Assembly: GCA_049472395.1 (NCBI GenBank)
Contig: JBLIRR010000025.1
Location: forward strand, 1-64,000
DNA: 64,000 nucleotides
Origin: JBLIRR01 sp049472395
GTDB lineage: Bacteria > SZUA-182 > DTGQ01 > JBLIRR01
Direction: 5' to 3'
This document shows positions 24,994 through 34,803 of the stretch, in pieces. The notes beneath the pieces are model-generated. The model was not told where the DNA came from and searched no databases. It worked only from the letters and a program-made list of their open reading frames with translations. A program made the translations under genes and the position numbers. How positions within the stretch are numbered: the first letter of the stretch is position 1; every line of letters starts with the position of its first letter.

Positions 24994-25947
24994 TTAGATT
25001 GAGAGCATTACCTTTATACTATTTTTCTCTTTAGCCTTATCAAAAGCTTCTTGAGCCCGTTCTAAGGGAAAGGTTGCTGTTATCAAAGGCAAAACATTTA
25101 TACGCTTTTTCTGAAGAGCGTGTATGGCCGGATAAAAGGGGCCACATCGTGAACCGATTATGGTAATTTCATTTACCACAATATCAGCCGTGTTCACTGG
25201 AATAGGATGCACGACTGTTGTCTTTAAAATGATGGTACCTCTCGGTTTAACCATCTTAAGGGCCTTACTTAAGCCATCGTAAGACCCGGTGGCTTCTATT
25301 ACGCAATCAAAGAAAGGCTCCGTCGGTGCTTGATCAGTAAGCTCTGTGTGTATTCCTTGCTCTTCAAGAATTGACAATTTTGATGTATGTTTGCCGAATA
25401 TGACCATATCATAACATGACGCACGCAGAATTAATGCTATCAAAAGGCCTAATTTTCCATCCCCTAATAAGGCTACTTTATATGTCGGTTTAAGATGTGC
25501 TTGCTCAATTACCTGAAATCCAGCTGCGAGCGGTTCTATAAAAACCGCTTCCTGATCAGATATGCTATGAGGTAGTATATGAAGATTCTTTTCGGGTAAT
25601 GTTATGTATTCTGCAAAAGCACCATCCCTCTTTGCTATCCCCAGCACCGATCTATTTGGGCAATGATGGGTAAGTGAATTTCGACAATACTCACAGTCAT
25701 CACATGAACAGTTTATCTCACCCACAACTCGTGCGTCTTTGTAGCGGGCGTCAGTTGATTCTTCAACTCTCCCGACAAATTCATGCCCCAATATACCTTG
25801 AAAATCCATATATCCCCTTGTCATTTCAATATCTGTCGCACATATTCCGGCTAAAGAAACTCTGATAAGAGCCTCTTTCTCTTTAGGAATGGGCTTCGGG
25901 ATATCATCTTTAATGGTCAATCGCTTATCGAAATACAGTCCCTTCAT
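24994..25947 (-). CDS. Zinc-type alcohol dehydrogenase-like (MDR) protein
   Basis: About 317 aa. Medium-chain dehydrogenase fold: catalytic-zinc residues in GICATDIEM and GHEFVGRV, the structural-zinc four-cysteine lobe NCSCDDCEYCRNSLTHHC, and a Rossmann motif VALLGDGKLGLLIALI. It should oxidise an alcohol or polyol with NAD(P); the substrate is unknown. I chose ATG at 25947 (after GAGAG); longer in-frame starts run into the hydrolase gene and lack homologous sequence. It overlaps the preceding broken hydrolase gene by 23 bp. Confidence 0.85.
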   Translation of the reverse strand: MKGLYFDKRLTIKDDIPKPIPKEKEALIRVSLAGICATDIEMTRGYMDFQGILGHEFVGRVEESTDARYKDARVVGEINCSCDDCEYCRNSLTHHCPNRSVLGIAKRDGAFAEYITLPEKNLHILPHSISDQEAVFIEPLAAGFQVIEQAHLKPTYKVALLGDGKLGLLIALILRASCYDMVIFGKHTSKLSILEEQGIHTELTDQAPTEPFFDCVIEATGSYDGLSKALKMVKPRGTIILKTTVVHPIPVNTADIVVNEITIIGSRCGPFYPAIHALQKKRINVLPLITATFPLERAQEAFDKAKEKNSIKVMLSI

Positions 25948-26812
25948 ATACTTTACTCTCAAGTCTTCTTTCAATAAAGGCATCAAGTCCCTGAAGATAA
26001 GGTTCTTCGGACGCGAAAAATCCCTCGTTATGCCCGCCACTGATCTCCAGAAAGTCCTTCGGTTCATGGGCCGCAGCATAGAGCTTACGCCCATGATCTA
26101 TTGGTATCATTTGATCATCTTGACTATGCACCACAAGCACAGGACAATGCACATGAGAAATATAGTCTATGGTATTATAAGCGAAATTTGTGAGAAATTT
26201 AACAGGGAGGTAAGGATATAATTGGCTCCCGATATCCGGCAATGTGGTAAAGGAAGCCTCGAGAATAACTGCCATTGGTGTATGCTTTGTGGCGAGCCAT
26301 GCGGCAATAGCTCCTCCCAGAGATCTGCCGATAATTATAATATCAGAAGAGGCAATCTGTTTTGTCTCGACAAGATAGTGCCACGCTGCCTCTGCATCAC
26401 GATATGTTCCTTTCTCGGAAGGTTTTCCCTCACTTTGACCATAGCCTCGATAATCAAAAATAAAGGCGCTTAATCCCACACGAGCATACTGTTGAACCGT
26501 GTCTATAAGATATGATATATTGCCGGCATTACCATGGCAGAATAAAACCACGGCTCTTGCTTCTTTACAAGGAAAAAACTACCCTGAAAGTCTTATACCA
26601 TCCGAGCTTGTAAAATACACCTCTTCATATGCAAGCCCTAATCGGTCAGGTCTCAGACTAATCTCACGTTGAGGGAAATAGATGAAACGGGATTGAAAAA
26701 GTCTTACCACAATCACAAGACCCATATAGATGAGGAAGATGATAAAAATAAATGACCAGAAAAGAACCCATATTTTCGAGCCAGCTATATTCAAAAAGGC
26801 TATAATTTTCAT
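25925..26812 (-). pseudogene. Alpha/beta hydrolase (Bem46-like) interrupted by one in-frame TAG
   Basis: Both halves are in one frame and together make a full ~295-residue protein. The N-terminal part has a membrane anchor (about 13-37), then IYFPQREI and VYFTSSDGIRLSG. A TAG at 26579-26581 follows, and the frame continues FFPCKEARAVVLFCHGNAGN, then the nucleophile elbow IIGRSLGGA, the acid HSQDDQMIP and catalytic GGHNEGF. Relatives carry Trp (TGG) where the TAG sits (LSGWF), so one G-to-A change explains it. It could be a fresh nonsense mutation, an assembly error or readthrough. If real, only a useless 77-residue piece is made from the normal start. Confidence 0.85.
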
Positions 26813-26911
26813 ATTCTCCTATAGTATTGCATTTTTATTTTATCTAATAATATACTTATACGCAAGGGTAAGCTTCAGGACAATCTCATGAAAAATTTCG
26901 TAAAAAATTAT

Positions 26912-26947
26912 TTGACAGGATAAAAGGATACACACGATATAAATCTA
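26912..26947 (+). repeat. 36-bp promoter-like dispersed repeat, copy X
   Basis: TTGACAGGATAAAAGG.. through GATATAAATCTA matches 30 of 36 bases of 45874-45909. In this orientation it faces into the 3' end of the convergent DUF4388 gene, so it is unlikely to be that gene's promoter. Confidence 0.55.
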
Positions 26948-27682
26948 ATCAGTTACAATGTCTTCCGATTGAATGATATTCTTGTCCACAAGATGAACCA
27001 AGGTCTCAAGTATCATAACCGGATCATCATCCCCATCATTCAGTATACTGTCAATTGATTGATGTCCATCACATAATGCGAGAATATTTCTCTGATACTC
27101 CGAAAGCTCAGCCTCAATATCTGCCTTCTGTGATTCAATTTCGCGATTTATCTTCAATAATGCATTGAAATTGGGAAGTCTCTCTTTCAAACGATTGAGC
27201 TGATCCATGCGATGTGCACCTTCCAAAATAAGACCTTCCGTGCACAGTGACAGGGTATTATCCTCTTCTGTTGGAAATTTTCCATCATAGTAAGAAAATA
27301 CGCCCCACTCCCAGGTCATTACTTTAAAGATGATATCTGTGATTTGTTCCGTGAGAACAATACCCAATTGTTCCTTGTTTATTAATTCATTTTCAACAAG
27401 AATCTGGCCTATACGTTTAGGTTTTGACTGTTGTTTTTGTTTGTCCAAGTAATCATCCAGTATCTCCATAGTGATAAAGCCTCTGGCGATAAGTCTTCGC
27501 CCAATTTGGTTGCTCAGGTCAGAGGTGCTCGTATACACATTTGTAATCTTTCCATCCCTAAAATAAAACATTGCGGCCAATTCATCACGAATCGTCTGCA
27601 ATGTGCCAGATCTATGACTTGTGGAGATTAATTGAAATATCTCTGAAAGATTAAACTTTTCTATCTTACCTTGAAGATCCAC
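26945..27682 (-). CDS. DUF4388 (PatA N-terminal-like) domain protein
   Basis: 245 aa. The N-terminal ~100 residues (DLQGKIEKFNLSEIFQLI, SGTLQTI, MFYFRDGKI.NVY) are a DUF4388 domain. They are followed by a helical middle (KRIGQILVENELINKEQL, a GspE N-terminal-like module) and a winged-helix-like end (LALCDGHQSIDSIL). Such proteins are thought to act in signalling or gliding-type regulation as adaptors. It starts at GTG 27682 with AAAGGTGA upstream. Soluble and standing alone. Confidence 0.8.
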   Translation of the reverse strand: MDLQGKIEKFNLSEIFQLISTSHRSGTLQTIRDELAAMFYFRDGKITNVYTSTSDLSNQIGRRLIARGFITMEILDDYLDKQKQQSKPKRIGQILVENELINKEQLGIVLTEQITDIIFKVMTWEWGVFSYYDGKFPTEEDNTLSLCTEGLILEGAHRMDQLNRLKERLPNFNALLKINREIESQKADIEAELSEYQRNILALCDGHQSIDSILNDGDDDPVMILETLVHLVDKNIIQSEDIVTD

Positions 27683-27903
27683 TTTTCACCTTTACCGAAA
27701 ATAGTTGCTTTGCTTCCTATCATTATTTGTATCGGTCAAAATTAGAGTGTTCTTCTTCAGCAATTAATTATAGCCAATTGCTTTTATAGCCAATTGCTTT
27801 TTTGACAAGAGATTCCTGCTATTGATTTTGCTCACCCCCCAACAAATAAGAGGAATCTCTTATATTCTTGAGAGTGCGCCATAATCAGAATTGCTGCCTC
27901 TTC
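27683..27903. repeat. Structured intergenic region: direct and inverted repeats
   Basis: No gene is seen. A 16-bp unit ATAGCCAATTGCTTTT is tandemly duplicated (27770-27785, 27786-27801). It is followed by an 11-bp inverted repeat AAGAGATTCCT (27807-27817) / AGGAATCTCTT (27851-27861). Flanking pieces CAAAATTAGAGT (27737-27748) and ATAATCAGAATTGCT (27881-27895) resemble arms of the repeat at 15999-16066, in direct rather than inverted order. Confidence 0.55.
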
Positions 27904-28503
27904 TTAGATTATTAATGAAGATTGTCTTTTATTTTTTTCTTGTTGACCGATTCTTTGGACTATAGACTGAATATAGGCGTGAGAGCCGGCATTATTTTTC
28001 GAAAATTTTTGCAGGGCTTGTTGATAAATAACCATACAATTAATAACTTTTTCAGTGGAAAATTTACTCGTGTGAAGAGCATGAGCACTGATACTTTCTT
28101 TGATAAGAGATTCAAGAATGCCGACTCTGTTTAATAAAACCTCTGTAGTCATGCTGTCGGCCTTATAGTGAGATATTACCCTCGATACCGCTTCATATAA
28201 ATGGTGATCCTCATAATAGGGGTCCTTCACAATCTTTGTATATATTTTCCTCTCTATATTCTCTATCAACGCGGCAATTTCTAGAGCATCGACAGGCAGG
28301 GCAGTGAATTGTGAATTATTTTTCGTAGATTCTTTCTGTCTCTTATACTCAAGACTCGTTGACCGGTAAGAGCAAGAACTTAAACACATATTGGAAGTAG
28401 CAATCTGCTTGCCACAGCATGAAGAGCATATCTTCCTGCTATAGAGGGGGCAGAGCCTCTTCCCCTTTTTCTTATTACATATAATGCATTTATTATCCGC
28501 CAT
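27904..28503 (-). CDS. Cysteine-rich N-terminal zinc-finger-like protein (199 aa)
   Basis: The first 45 residues carry nine cysteines (CIICNKKKGKRLCP, KICSSCCGKQ, MCLSSCSY), a pattern seen at the N-terminus or C-terminus of uncharacterised bacterial proteins with 'C..C...R.Cp....IC..CCG' and probably binding zinc. The rest is helical and polar (residues 65-199), with a Lys-rich end. No enzymatic motif is visible. The gene stands alone between the DUF4388 gene and a large secreted-protein gene. Confidence 0.7.
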   Translation of the reverse strand: MADNKCIICNKKKGKRLCPLYSRKICSSCCGKQIATSNMCLSSCSYRSTSLEYKRQKESTKNNSQFTALPVDALEIAALIENIERKIYTKIVKDPYYEDHHLYEAVSRVISHYKADSMTTEVLLNRVGILESLIKESISAHALHTSKFSTEKVINCMVIYQQALQKFSKNNAGSHAYIQSIVQRIGQQEKNKRQSSLII

Positions 28504-28610
28504 TAAGCTTTATCCTTATTACATTGACATTTTACAACTCATTATAGCAAAAAAGAAATAATGAGGAAATACGACAGAAATTTGAATAGAATTACTAAAA
28601 ATAAAAAATC

Positions 28611-31600
28611 TTACAATAACCCGATAAAACATCCATATGCGGCGCTTTCTGTGATATTTTCCAAGGGAGTATCGTTATCAGAATTGATGACCGATATATC
28701 CTTGGGATCAAAACCATTATAGGCGCTGTCTAATGAGAGGGCCGCTCCTATAATGACAGAATAGGGAATATCACCATCAATAGCATCATCGTCAACACCG
28801 ATGATGTATACTGTTTGCGGCGAAGACCAATTATCGGGAGTAAATGTGAGAGTCTTAGGAGATACAATTCCTTCAGAGGTATCAGTGCTGCTTATCCTCA
28901 TAAAAACACATGCCGAAGGCTTTGATGTCAAAGCTACAGTAAACTTTGCGCTATCCTTCGTCTCTGCTGTAGCGAGCCCCTCTGCAGGATTTACAACAAT
29001 TCCCGGTATATCATTATCAGCGTTTACAACAGATACATCATCTGGATCTAAGCAATGATAATTTTCATCACCTGATAGAGCCGGATGGGTGATAATCGCA
29101 TACCATATATCTCCATCAACATTTTCATCATCAACACCTGTTATAGTTGCAGTTTGGACAATATTCCAGTTATTCATTGTAAAAACAAAATATTCAGGCG
29201 CGACAGTGCCCTCTCCCCTATCACTCGTTGAAATACTCAAAAGTACATCTGCCGTTGGTTGAGCGTTCAAGACGATAGTAAAGGTAGCTTTTGATCCATT
29301 TTCAATAGTCGTAAGCCCATTGAGCGGAGCTATTGTTATCCCTGCCACATCATTATCCTGATTTATAATGCATATGTCTTCAATATCTCTCCCATTATAG
29401 TCCAGATCCTTTGACAAGACTGGCCCTATGAGGATCTCATATGATATATCTCCATCGATACGCGTATCGTCAATCCCTTTTATCATGACCTCTCTGGTAT
29501 CTCGCCAATCATCCGGAGTAAAATGCAGTGTTGATGGCGATACATTTCCCTCACTTTCATCACTGCTTGAAAAACTTATGGTGACTTCCGAAGAAGGCTT
29601 ACTATTAATCATTACCTCAATAATAACCATATCTCCATCCTCGCTGGTAATAAGTCTCTCCCCCGTAATTATTCTCACACCCGCCTCATCTTTATCCACT
29701 CCCCTCGCCTCTTCTTCCCCGTCCTGCTCTTCATTAGGTGGATTTTCAGTAACAGGTTCATCGCTGCCCACCTTTTCTGTTGAGCATTCATCACTTTCTT
29801 TTTCATCAGTTTCAATATGCTGTACTTCCTCATTATCAAAATTCGTAATGTGTATATTTATCGTCTCAAGTGTTCTATAATGCGCATCATCTGATTGGGC
29901 AACACTGATAATGAGGTCATAGCCTATCTCTCCATCAAGGATTTCATCATCAACACCGGAAATGACCACATCCTGGGGAAGATCCCAGTTTAATGAACTG
30001 AATGTGAGTGTTGCGGGTGATACGAGCCCTTCTGTTTCATCGCTACATATAATGCTCATTGTTACTTCTGCTGTGGGATCAATAAGGGGAAATAATAGAG
30101 CGCCTTCATTAATGGGTTTTGTGCTGAGAACGATCCTGCAAAGTGTAGAACCCCCATTTTCATCCGTATAATGGTCATATGCCGGATCCACTATGATACG
30201 AGCCGTATCATCATTTTGATTTATTACAGAAAGGTTCTGAGGATTAAGTTCATTATAACGGGGATCAAGTGAGAGAGCTTTTCCTGTGAGCACCATATAG
30301 GTAATATCACCATCATCAATATCATCATCAATTCCTGTAATAACAGCTCTTTGAGGAATGTCCCAATTCTCAACAGTGAAGGTCACGCTTTCAGGACTTA
30401 CTGTGCCCTCAGTAATATCATTGCTCTGAAGGCCAATTATCACCTCCGCCGAAGGCTGTGTATTCAAGGAAATGGTAAAGGATGCGCTCTCCCCACTCTC
30501 TGAGGTCATTAATTGATCACATGCTGCGATTGAGATAGATGGGGTGTGGTTTATGACCACAGTGATTTTATTAGAAAAGGTATTAGTCAGGAGCAGGTCC
30601 GGGAGATTATCGCCGTTTATATCCTTGACCATGTCTAAAGAGGAGAAAATCCCTGCAGGCTTTCGCGATGCTTCTTTGAATGTTGCATCACCATTGCCGA
30701 GCATAATAGTAACATCCCAGCACAACTCATCAAGTACTGCCAAATCAGCTTTTCCATCGTTGTTTACATCTTCAGTGCGAACCTGCTTAGGAAAATCAAA
30801 TGGTATATCTTCACCCTTTTTAAATGTCCCATCACCTTGCCCCAGCAGGATGAGAATGGCATTTGAGTTTGTATTCGCTATCGCACAGTCCTCTTTTTCA
30901 TCCTGATTAAAATCACCTATTACCGCACTCTGAGGATCATCTCCCGCCGGATAATGAAGGGCTGGCGAAAATATACCATCTCCATGGGCGAGCAGAATCG
31001 AAAGGGTGCGTGAAATAATATTTAAAACCGCTAAATCTTCTTTACCATCTAAGTTAAAATCCCCTCTCATGAGTGAAGTGGGATAATCTCCAACGCCACA
31101 ATGGTACGCTTCTTGAAACGTCCCATCTTTATTGCTTATTAAAAGGGATATATCATCTGAATTTGAGTTTACAATCACTATATCCTCGCAATTATCCCCA
31201 TTAATATCTATAGCTTCACCCTCTAAAGGATAATCTCCCACAGCATAATCTATCGCCCCGCCAAATAAACCATCATCCTGGCCGAGCAGGATGGAAACAC
31301 AATCGAATTTCGATCGTACTATGGCTATATCCGCTCTACCATCTTCATTGAAATCCCCGGCGAGGATATCCGTGGGATAATCCTCTGTCTTATAATGATT
31401 CGCCTCTGTAAATCCGCCATCTTCTTGTGCATAAAAAATAGAAAAATCATGTGAATAGGTATTCACTACTGCGAGATCTGCTTTTCCATCCTTATTAAAA
31501 TCCTTAGATATGAGAGACTTTGGGCTGTTTCCTCCCATATATTCAATGGGGGGAGCAAAGGAAACCATCTCTGCAAAGGCATTACAAGGGATAACTAAAA

Positions 31601-31628
31601 ATAGTAATAAAATAATATATCTACACAT
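28611..31628 (-). CDS. Secreted protein: seven FG-GAP/VCBS repeats and five Calx-beta-like repeats
   Basis: 1005 aa with a signal peptide (CRYIILLLFLVIPCNAFA). Residues ~30-355 contain seven FG-GAP/VCBS repeats (DFNKDGKADLAVVN, DFNEDGRADIAIV and so on), which should close a seven-bladed Ca-binding propeller. Five ~105-residue beta repeats like those in the 863-aa protein follow ('EG.VSP.TLTFT..NW'), with a very acidic linker (about 605-650) after the second. The tail is AYGCFIGLL, again ending just after GCFI. It is probably surface-exposed; the ligand is unknown. Divergent from the glycan operon. Confidence 0.87.
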   Translation of the reverse strand: MCRYIILLLFLVIPCNAFAEMVSFAPPIEYMGGNSPKSLISKDFNKDGKADLAVVNTYSHDFSIFYAQEDGGFTEANHYKTEDYPTDILAGDFNEDGRADIAIVRSKFDCVSILLGQDDGLFGGAIDYAVGDYPLEGEAIDINGDNCEDIVIVNSNSDDISLLISNKDGTFQEAYHCGVGDYPTSLMRGDFNLDGKEDLAVLNIISRTLSILLAHGDGIFSPALHYPAGDDPQSAVIGDFNQDEKEDCAIANTNSNAILILLGQGDGTFKKGEDIPFDFPKQVRTEDVNNDGKADLAVLDELCWDVTIMLGNGDATFKEASRKPAGIFSSLDMVKDINGDNLPDLLLTNTFSNKITVVINHTPSISIAACDQLMTSESGESASFTISLNTQPSAEVIIGLQSNDITEGTVSPESVTFTVENWDIPQRAVITGIDDDIDDGDITYMVLTGKALSLDPRYNELNPQNLSVINQNDDTARIIVDPAYDHYTDENGGSTLCRIVLSTKPINEGALLFPLIDPTAEVTMSIICSDETEGLVSPATLTFSSLNWDLPQDVVISGVDDEILDGEIGYDLIISVAQSDDAHYRTLETINIHITNFDNEEVQHIETDEKESDECSTEKVGSDEPVTENPPNEEQDGEEEARGVDKDEAGVRIITGERLITSEDGDMVIIEVMINSKPSSEVTISFSSSDESEGNVSPSTLHFTPDDWRDTREVMIKGIDDTRIDGDISYEILIGPVLSKDLDYNGRDIEDICIINQDNDVAGITIAPLNGLTTIENGSKATFTIVLNAQPTADVLLSISTSDRGEGTVAPEYFVFTMNNWNIVQTATITGVDDENVDGDIWYAIITHPALSGDENYHCLDPDDVSVVNADNDIPGIVVNPAEGLATAETKDSAKFTVALTSKPSACVFMRISSTDTSEGIVSPKTLTFTPDNWSSPQTVYIIGVDDDAIDGDIPYSVIIGAALSLDSAYNGFDPKDISVINSDNDTPLENITESAAYGCFIGLL

Positions 31629-31701
31629 CTCCTAACCACCATAATTTTGTTATCGACACTTCAGGAATTTCTCCCCAGGTTTTCGATAAAAAAACATTGA
31701 T

Positions 31702-31730
31702 TTGACTTTTATATAAAAGGATGCTAGGAT
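31702..31730 (+). promoter_or_regulatory. Sigma70-type promoter of the GT-C/GT2/AsnB operon
   Basis: TTGACT (31702-31707), 17-bp spacer, TAGGAT (31725-31730), 28 bp before the TTG start codon at 31759 and in the divergent gap with the 1005-aa secreted protein gene. Confidence 0.5.
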
Positions 31731-31758
31731 TTTGACACTATGAGAGGCGGGTATACTA

Positions 31759-33837
31759 TTGAAGAATAAGCCACTGAAAGAAAAAGTCAAACGTTATATT
31801 AAGGAAAACTACGGGCGTTTTTCAATTTCAGAAATCGCGCATAATTATTCCATAAGCCCTGTGGTAATTGAGAATTATATTCTCGATGAGCTCAGTGCAG
31901 AGACAGAAGAAAAAGAAGAAGTCAAAGAGCCTGTCTTTTTGTCCAAAGTACTTGCATGGGTGCTCATTTTTCTTCTTGCCACACTTATCTTCAGTATTAA
32001 TGTATCAGAAATGACGAATAATGATATCTGGATACACCTTAAAAACGGAGAGCTTATTCTTAAAAATAAAAAATTCTTATATACTGACACCTATTCATTT
32101 AGGACAATTGGAATGCCCTGGATGAATCATGAATGGCTGGCGGGAGTTATTTTTTATCTTGTGCATCTTATCTCAGGAGTAAACGGCCTTATTTTATTCA
32201 AGACTCTTCTCTTCATAATTATGGCTCTGGTGCTTCTTCGAACGTCAGTTATCACAAAGCAGGAGTTCGCTTTTTTTTTTCCTCTCATCGTCTTCGTGCA
32301 ATATAATGTTACCGTCCGATCTTTAGTGCGGCCGCACATCTTTACCTATCTTTTCGTAACACTCTATATTTATATATTATTTGCCTATAAATATCAGAAA
32401 AAAGATTTTCTATGGTCCATTCCTGTTCTCCATCTTCTCTGGGTGAATATTCATGGAGGATGGTTTGTGGGAAGTGTATTATTATTTGTTTTTGCAACAG
32501 GTGAGACCTTCCGCCTACTTCTTAATCGCTTTGTGAGCTTTTGGCAAAAGGATCTTATTTCATGGTCACGGCAAAAGAAACTCTATATTGTTATCCTTGT
32601 TGCCTATATGGTCATTATATTCAATCCGACAGGCATTAAAACCTATACTTATCCTTTGGAATTAACCACACAGAGCACTTTCATGAGTCAAATTTATGAA
32701 TGGCAACCACCCTTTGAAAGCCCGACATTCAAAAAATCGTATGCATTTATCTATTATATAATCTGGATGGGATTACTTGCCATCTCCTTTTTAGTTGCAT
32801 TCAAATATTTTGATTTTACCAATTTGGGGATCAGTATGCTTTTTTTGTATATGTCGCTGAGAATGCATCGGAACATAACCTTTTTTACCCTTGCTACTAT
32901 GCCTATAATAGGTATTAATTATACACGGTTCTTTAAAAGGATTTTTGGGTTTAAAGAACACCTGTGGAGCAAAATTGATCTATACGGCAAGCTCCTTTTC
33001 CTTGTCATCATAGTGATTTTTATCCATCACGGATTTACCTATGGATATCGGTATAGAAGCGGAAGTGGAAAGGCATTTGGATTTGGGATCGGAGATAATA
33101 TGCCCACGAAGGCAGTCGCATACGCCAAAGCACGGGGACTTAAAGGCAAATGTTTTAATCCGTATACCTATGGCGCCATGATCATTAATAAGCTTTATCC
33201 TGACACAAGGGTTGTCATGGATTCGCGTGACCTGCCCTATGGAGAGAAGCTTTATCTTGAACATCAATATGCCATGATTGATGTTAATTATTTTGCACAG
33301 ATGGATAAAAGATATCACTTCGATTATCTGATGTTTGATTATACAAGGGATAATCTGCTGAACCATTTTGAATATTTAGAAAAGAATAAGAATGAATGGG
33401 CCCTTATTTATTTTAATGAGAAATCAATTATTTATGCCAGACGGAAGCCAGAATTTGAACTAATAATAAAAGAGGATGAGTATCATTGTTTGCACCCGGT
33501 TTTAACATTTAAGAATGAAAAGCTCAAAGTAAAGCATATTGAATGTTTGTTAAATGAATCTCTGCGCAGTCTGAGTATGAATAATCAAATACATAATGTA
33601 AGGCTCCTATGGCAGAATATTTCTTTGAACCTCAAAAGATATGACGATGCCATAAAAGAAGCTGAAGTGCTCACGCAAATCTGGCCATATGATTATCGGT
33701 TGTTCACTTTTTTGGGGCATCTCTATATTCTTAAGGAGGATACCCAAAAGGCACGTACTACCTTGAAAAAGGCGCTTTCACTTAATCCTCGATATGAAAA
33801 AGCCATGGAGCTACTCAATCAAATATCGTTGGAATAA
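31759..33837 (+). CDS. Polytopic membrane protein, GT-C-like, with HTH-like N-terminus and TPR C-terminus
   Basis: 692 aa. Residues 1-45 (KRYIKENYGRFSISEIAHNY) look like a small helix-turn-helix. A membrane part of about ten spans (about 70-440) follows, with an acidic/His first loop (NNDIWIHLKNGELIL ... WMNHEWLAG) typical of GT-C glycosyltransferases and related polyprenyl-sugar enzymes. A periplasmic domain comes next, then TPR-like helices (about 620-690; DYRLFTFLGHLYILKEDTQKA). TTG start with AGAGGCGGG upstream. The stop overlaps the GT2 start by one base (TAATG). Its exact reaction is unknown; a role in exported glycan or glycoprotein assembly is inferred from neighbours. Confidence 0.72.
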   Translation: MKNKPLKEKVKRYIKENYGRFSISEIAHNYSISPVVIENYILDELSAETEEKEEVKEPVFLSKVLAWVLIFLLATLIFSINVSEMTNNDIWIHLKNGELILKNKKFLYTDTYSFRTIGMPWMNHEWLAGVIFYLVHLISGVNGLILFKTLLFIIMALVLLRTSVITKQEFAFFFPLIVFVQYNVTVRSLVRPHIFTYLFVTLYIYILFAYKYQKKDFLWSIPVLHLLWVNIHGGWFVGSVLLFVFATGETFRLLLNRFVSFWQKDLISWSRQKKLYIVILVAYMVIIFNPTGIKTYTYPLELTTQSTFMSQIYEWQPPFESPTFKKSYAFIYYIIWMGLLAISFLVAFKYFDFTNLGISMLFLYMSLRMHRNITFFTLATMPIIGINYTRFFKRIFGFKEHLWSKIDLYGKLLFLVIIVIFIHHGFTYGYRYRSGSGKAFGFGIGDNMPTKAVAYAKARGLKGKCFNPYTYGAMIINKLYPDTRVVMDSRDLPYGEKLYLEHQYAMIDVNYFAQMDKRYHFDYLMFDYTRDNLLNHFEYLEKNKNEWALIYFNEKSIIYARRKPEFELIIKEDEYHCLHPVLTFKNEKLKVKHIECLLNESLRSLSMNNQIHNVRLLWQNISLNLKRYDDAIKEAEVLTQIWPYDYRLFTFLGHLYILKEDTQKARTTLKKALSLNPRYEKAMELLNQISLE

Positions 33838-34802
33838 TGGAAAGAATAGATATATCTCTGGTAATTCCTGTCTTTAATGAAGAAGAAAATGTAGAGTCTC
33901 TCTATAAAGAGATAAGTGACAGTCTTGAAAAGTTGCCCTCGACATTTGAGGTTATATTTATTGATGATGGTTCAATTGACTCTACAGCCTCACTTCTCAA
34001 AACAATCGCGATGAAGGATGAGCGGGTAAAACTCATCTGTCTGTCGAAAAATTTTGGTCAGACCTCTGCTATGAGCGCGGGCTTTGATCAGGCACAAGGA
34101 AGAATAATAATCCCCCTTGATGGTGATGGACAGAATAATCCGGCAGATATTCCGAGAATGGTGGAGAAAATAGATGAGGGATATGATGTGGTAAGCGGGT
34201 GGAGAAAAAATCGCAAAGATAAGCTCTTGACTCGCCGCATTCCTTCCATGACGGCAAATTTGATCATCAGTCTGATAACGGGCGTTCATCTGCATGATTA
34301 TGGATGTACGTTAAAGGCGTATCGAAAAGAGATTATTAAAAATATTCGTTTATATGGCGAAATGCACCGTTTTATCCCGGTATACGCTTCAAGTATTGGA
34401 GCTAAGCTCATAGAGATAGAAGTTGATCACCGGCATCGAGTCGCCGGAAAATCCAAATATGGTATATTTAGAACCTTTAAGGTTATGCTTGATCTTTTCA
34501 CTGTCAAGTTCCTGGGCAGCTATGCAACAAGCCCCATATACTTTTTTGGAATATTTGGCGCTATTCTCTCAGTGTTAGGGGTTTTGTCCGGTGCTGTCAC
34601 AATAGTTGAAAAATATACATTAGGGACCTTTGTGCATAAGAATCCCCTTATTTTATTAGCTATCTTTCTTTTCACCCTGGGATTTCAATTTATTTTGATC
34701 GGCCTTCTGGCTGAGCTTCTCATTCGTATCTATCATGAATCACAAAACAAATCAATTTATATAATCCGCGAAATTATTTCCTTAACACACCAAGATTACT
34801 AA
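33837..34802 (+). CDS. Polyprenyl-phosphate glycosyltransferase (GT2, DPM1/GtrB-like)
   Basis: 321 aa. N-terminal GT2 domain with IPVFNEEENVESL, IDDGSIDSTASLL, the DXD-region PLDGDGQNNPADIP and the family motif HRVAGKSKYG. Two C-terminal membrane spans follow (about 232-258 and 268-298), as in GtrB/ArnC-type enzymes. It should load a sugar onto a polyprenyl phosphate on the cytoplasmic face for use by a GT-C enzyme, plausibly the gene directly upstream. Confidence 0.9.
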   Translation: MERIDISLVIPVFNEEENVESLYKEISDSLEKLPSTFEVIFIDDGSIDSTASLLKTIAMKDERVKLICLSKNFGQTSAMSAGFDQAQGRIIIPLDGDGQNNPADIPRMVEKIDEGYDVVSGWRKNRKDKLLTRRIPSMTANLIISLITGVHLHDYGCTLKAYRKEIIKNIRLYGEMHRFIPVYASSIGAKLIEIEVDHRHRVAGKSKYGIFRTFKVMLDLFTVKFLGSYATSPIYFFGIFGAILSVLGVLSGAVTIVEKYTLGTFVHKNPLILLAIFLFTLGFQFILIGLLAELLIRIYHESQNKSIYIIREIISLTHQDY

Positions 34803-34803
34803 T

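Noticed and set aside
26579..26581. TAG as pyrrolysine or a reassigned codon
   Set aside because: TAG is used as a normal stop elsewhere (ends of the OtsA-like and 1770-aa genes), and the position is a Trp site; a simple mutation is more likely.
29428..29880. Plus-strand Ser/Ile-rich frame opposite the 1005-aa gene
   Set aside because: Antisense shadow of the acidic linker and beta repeats.
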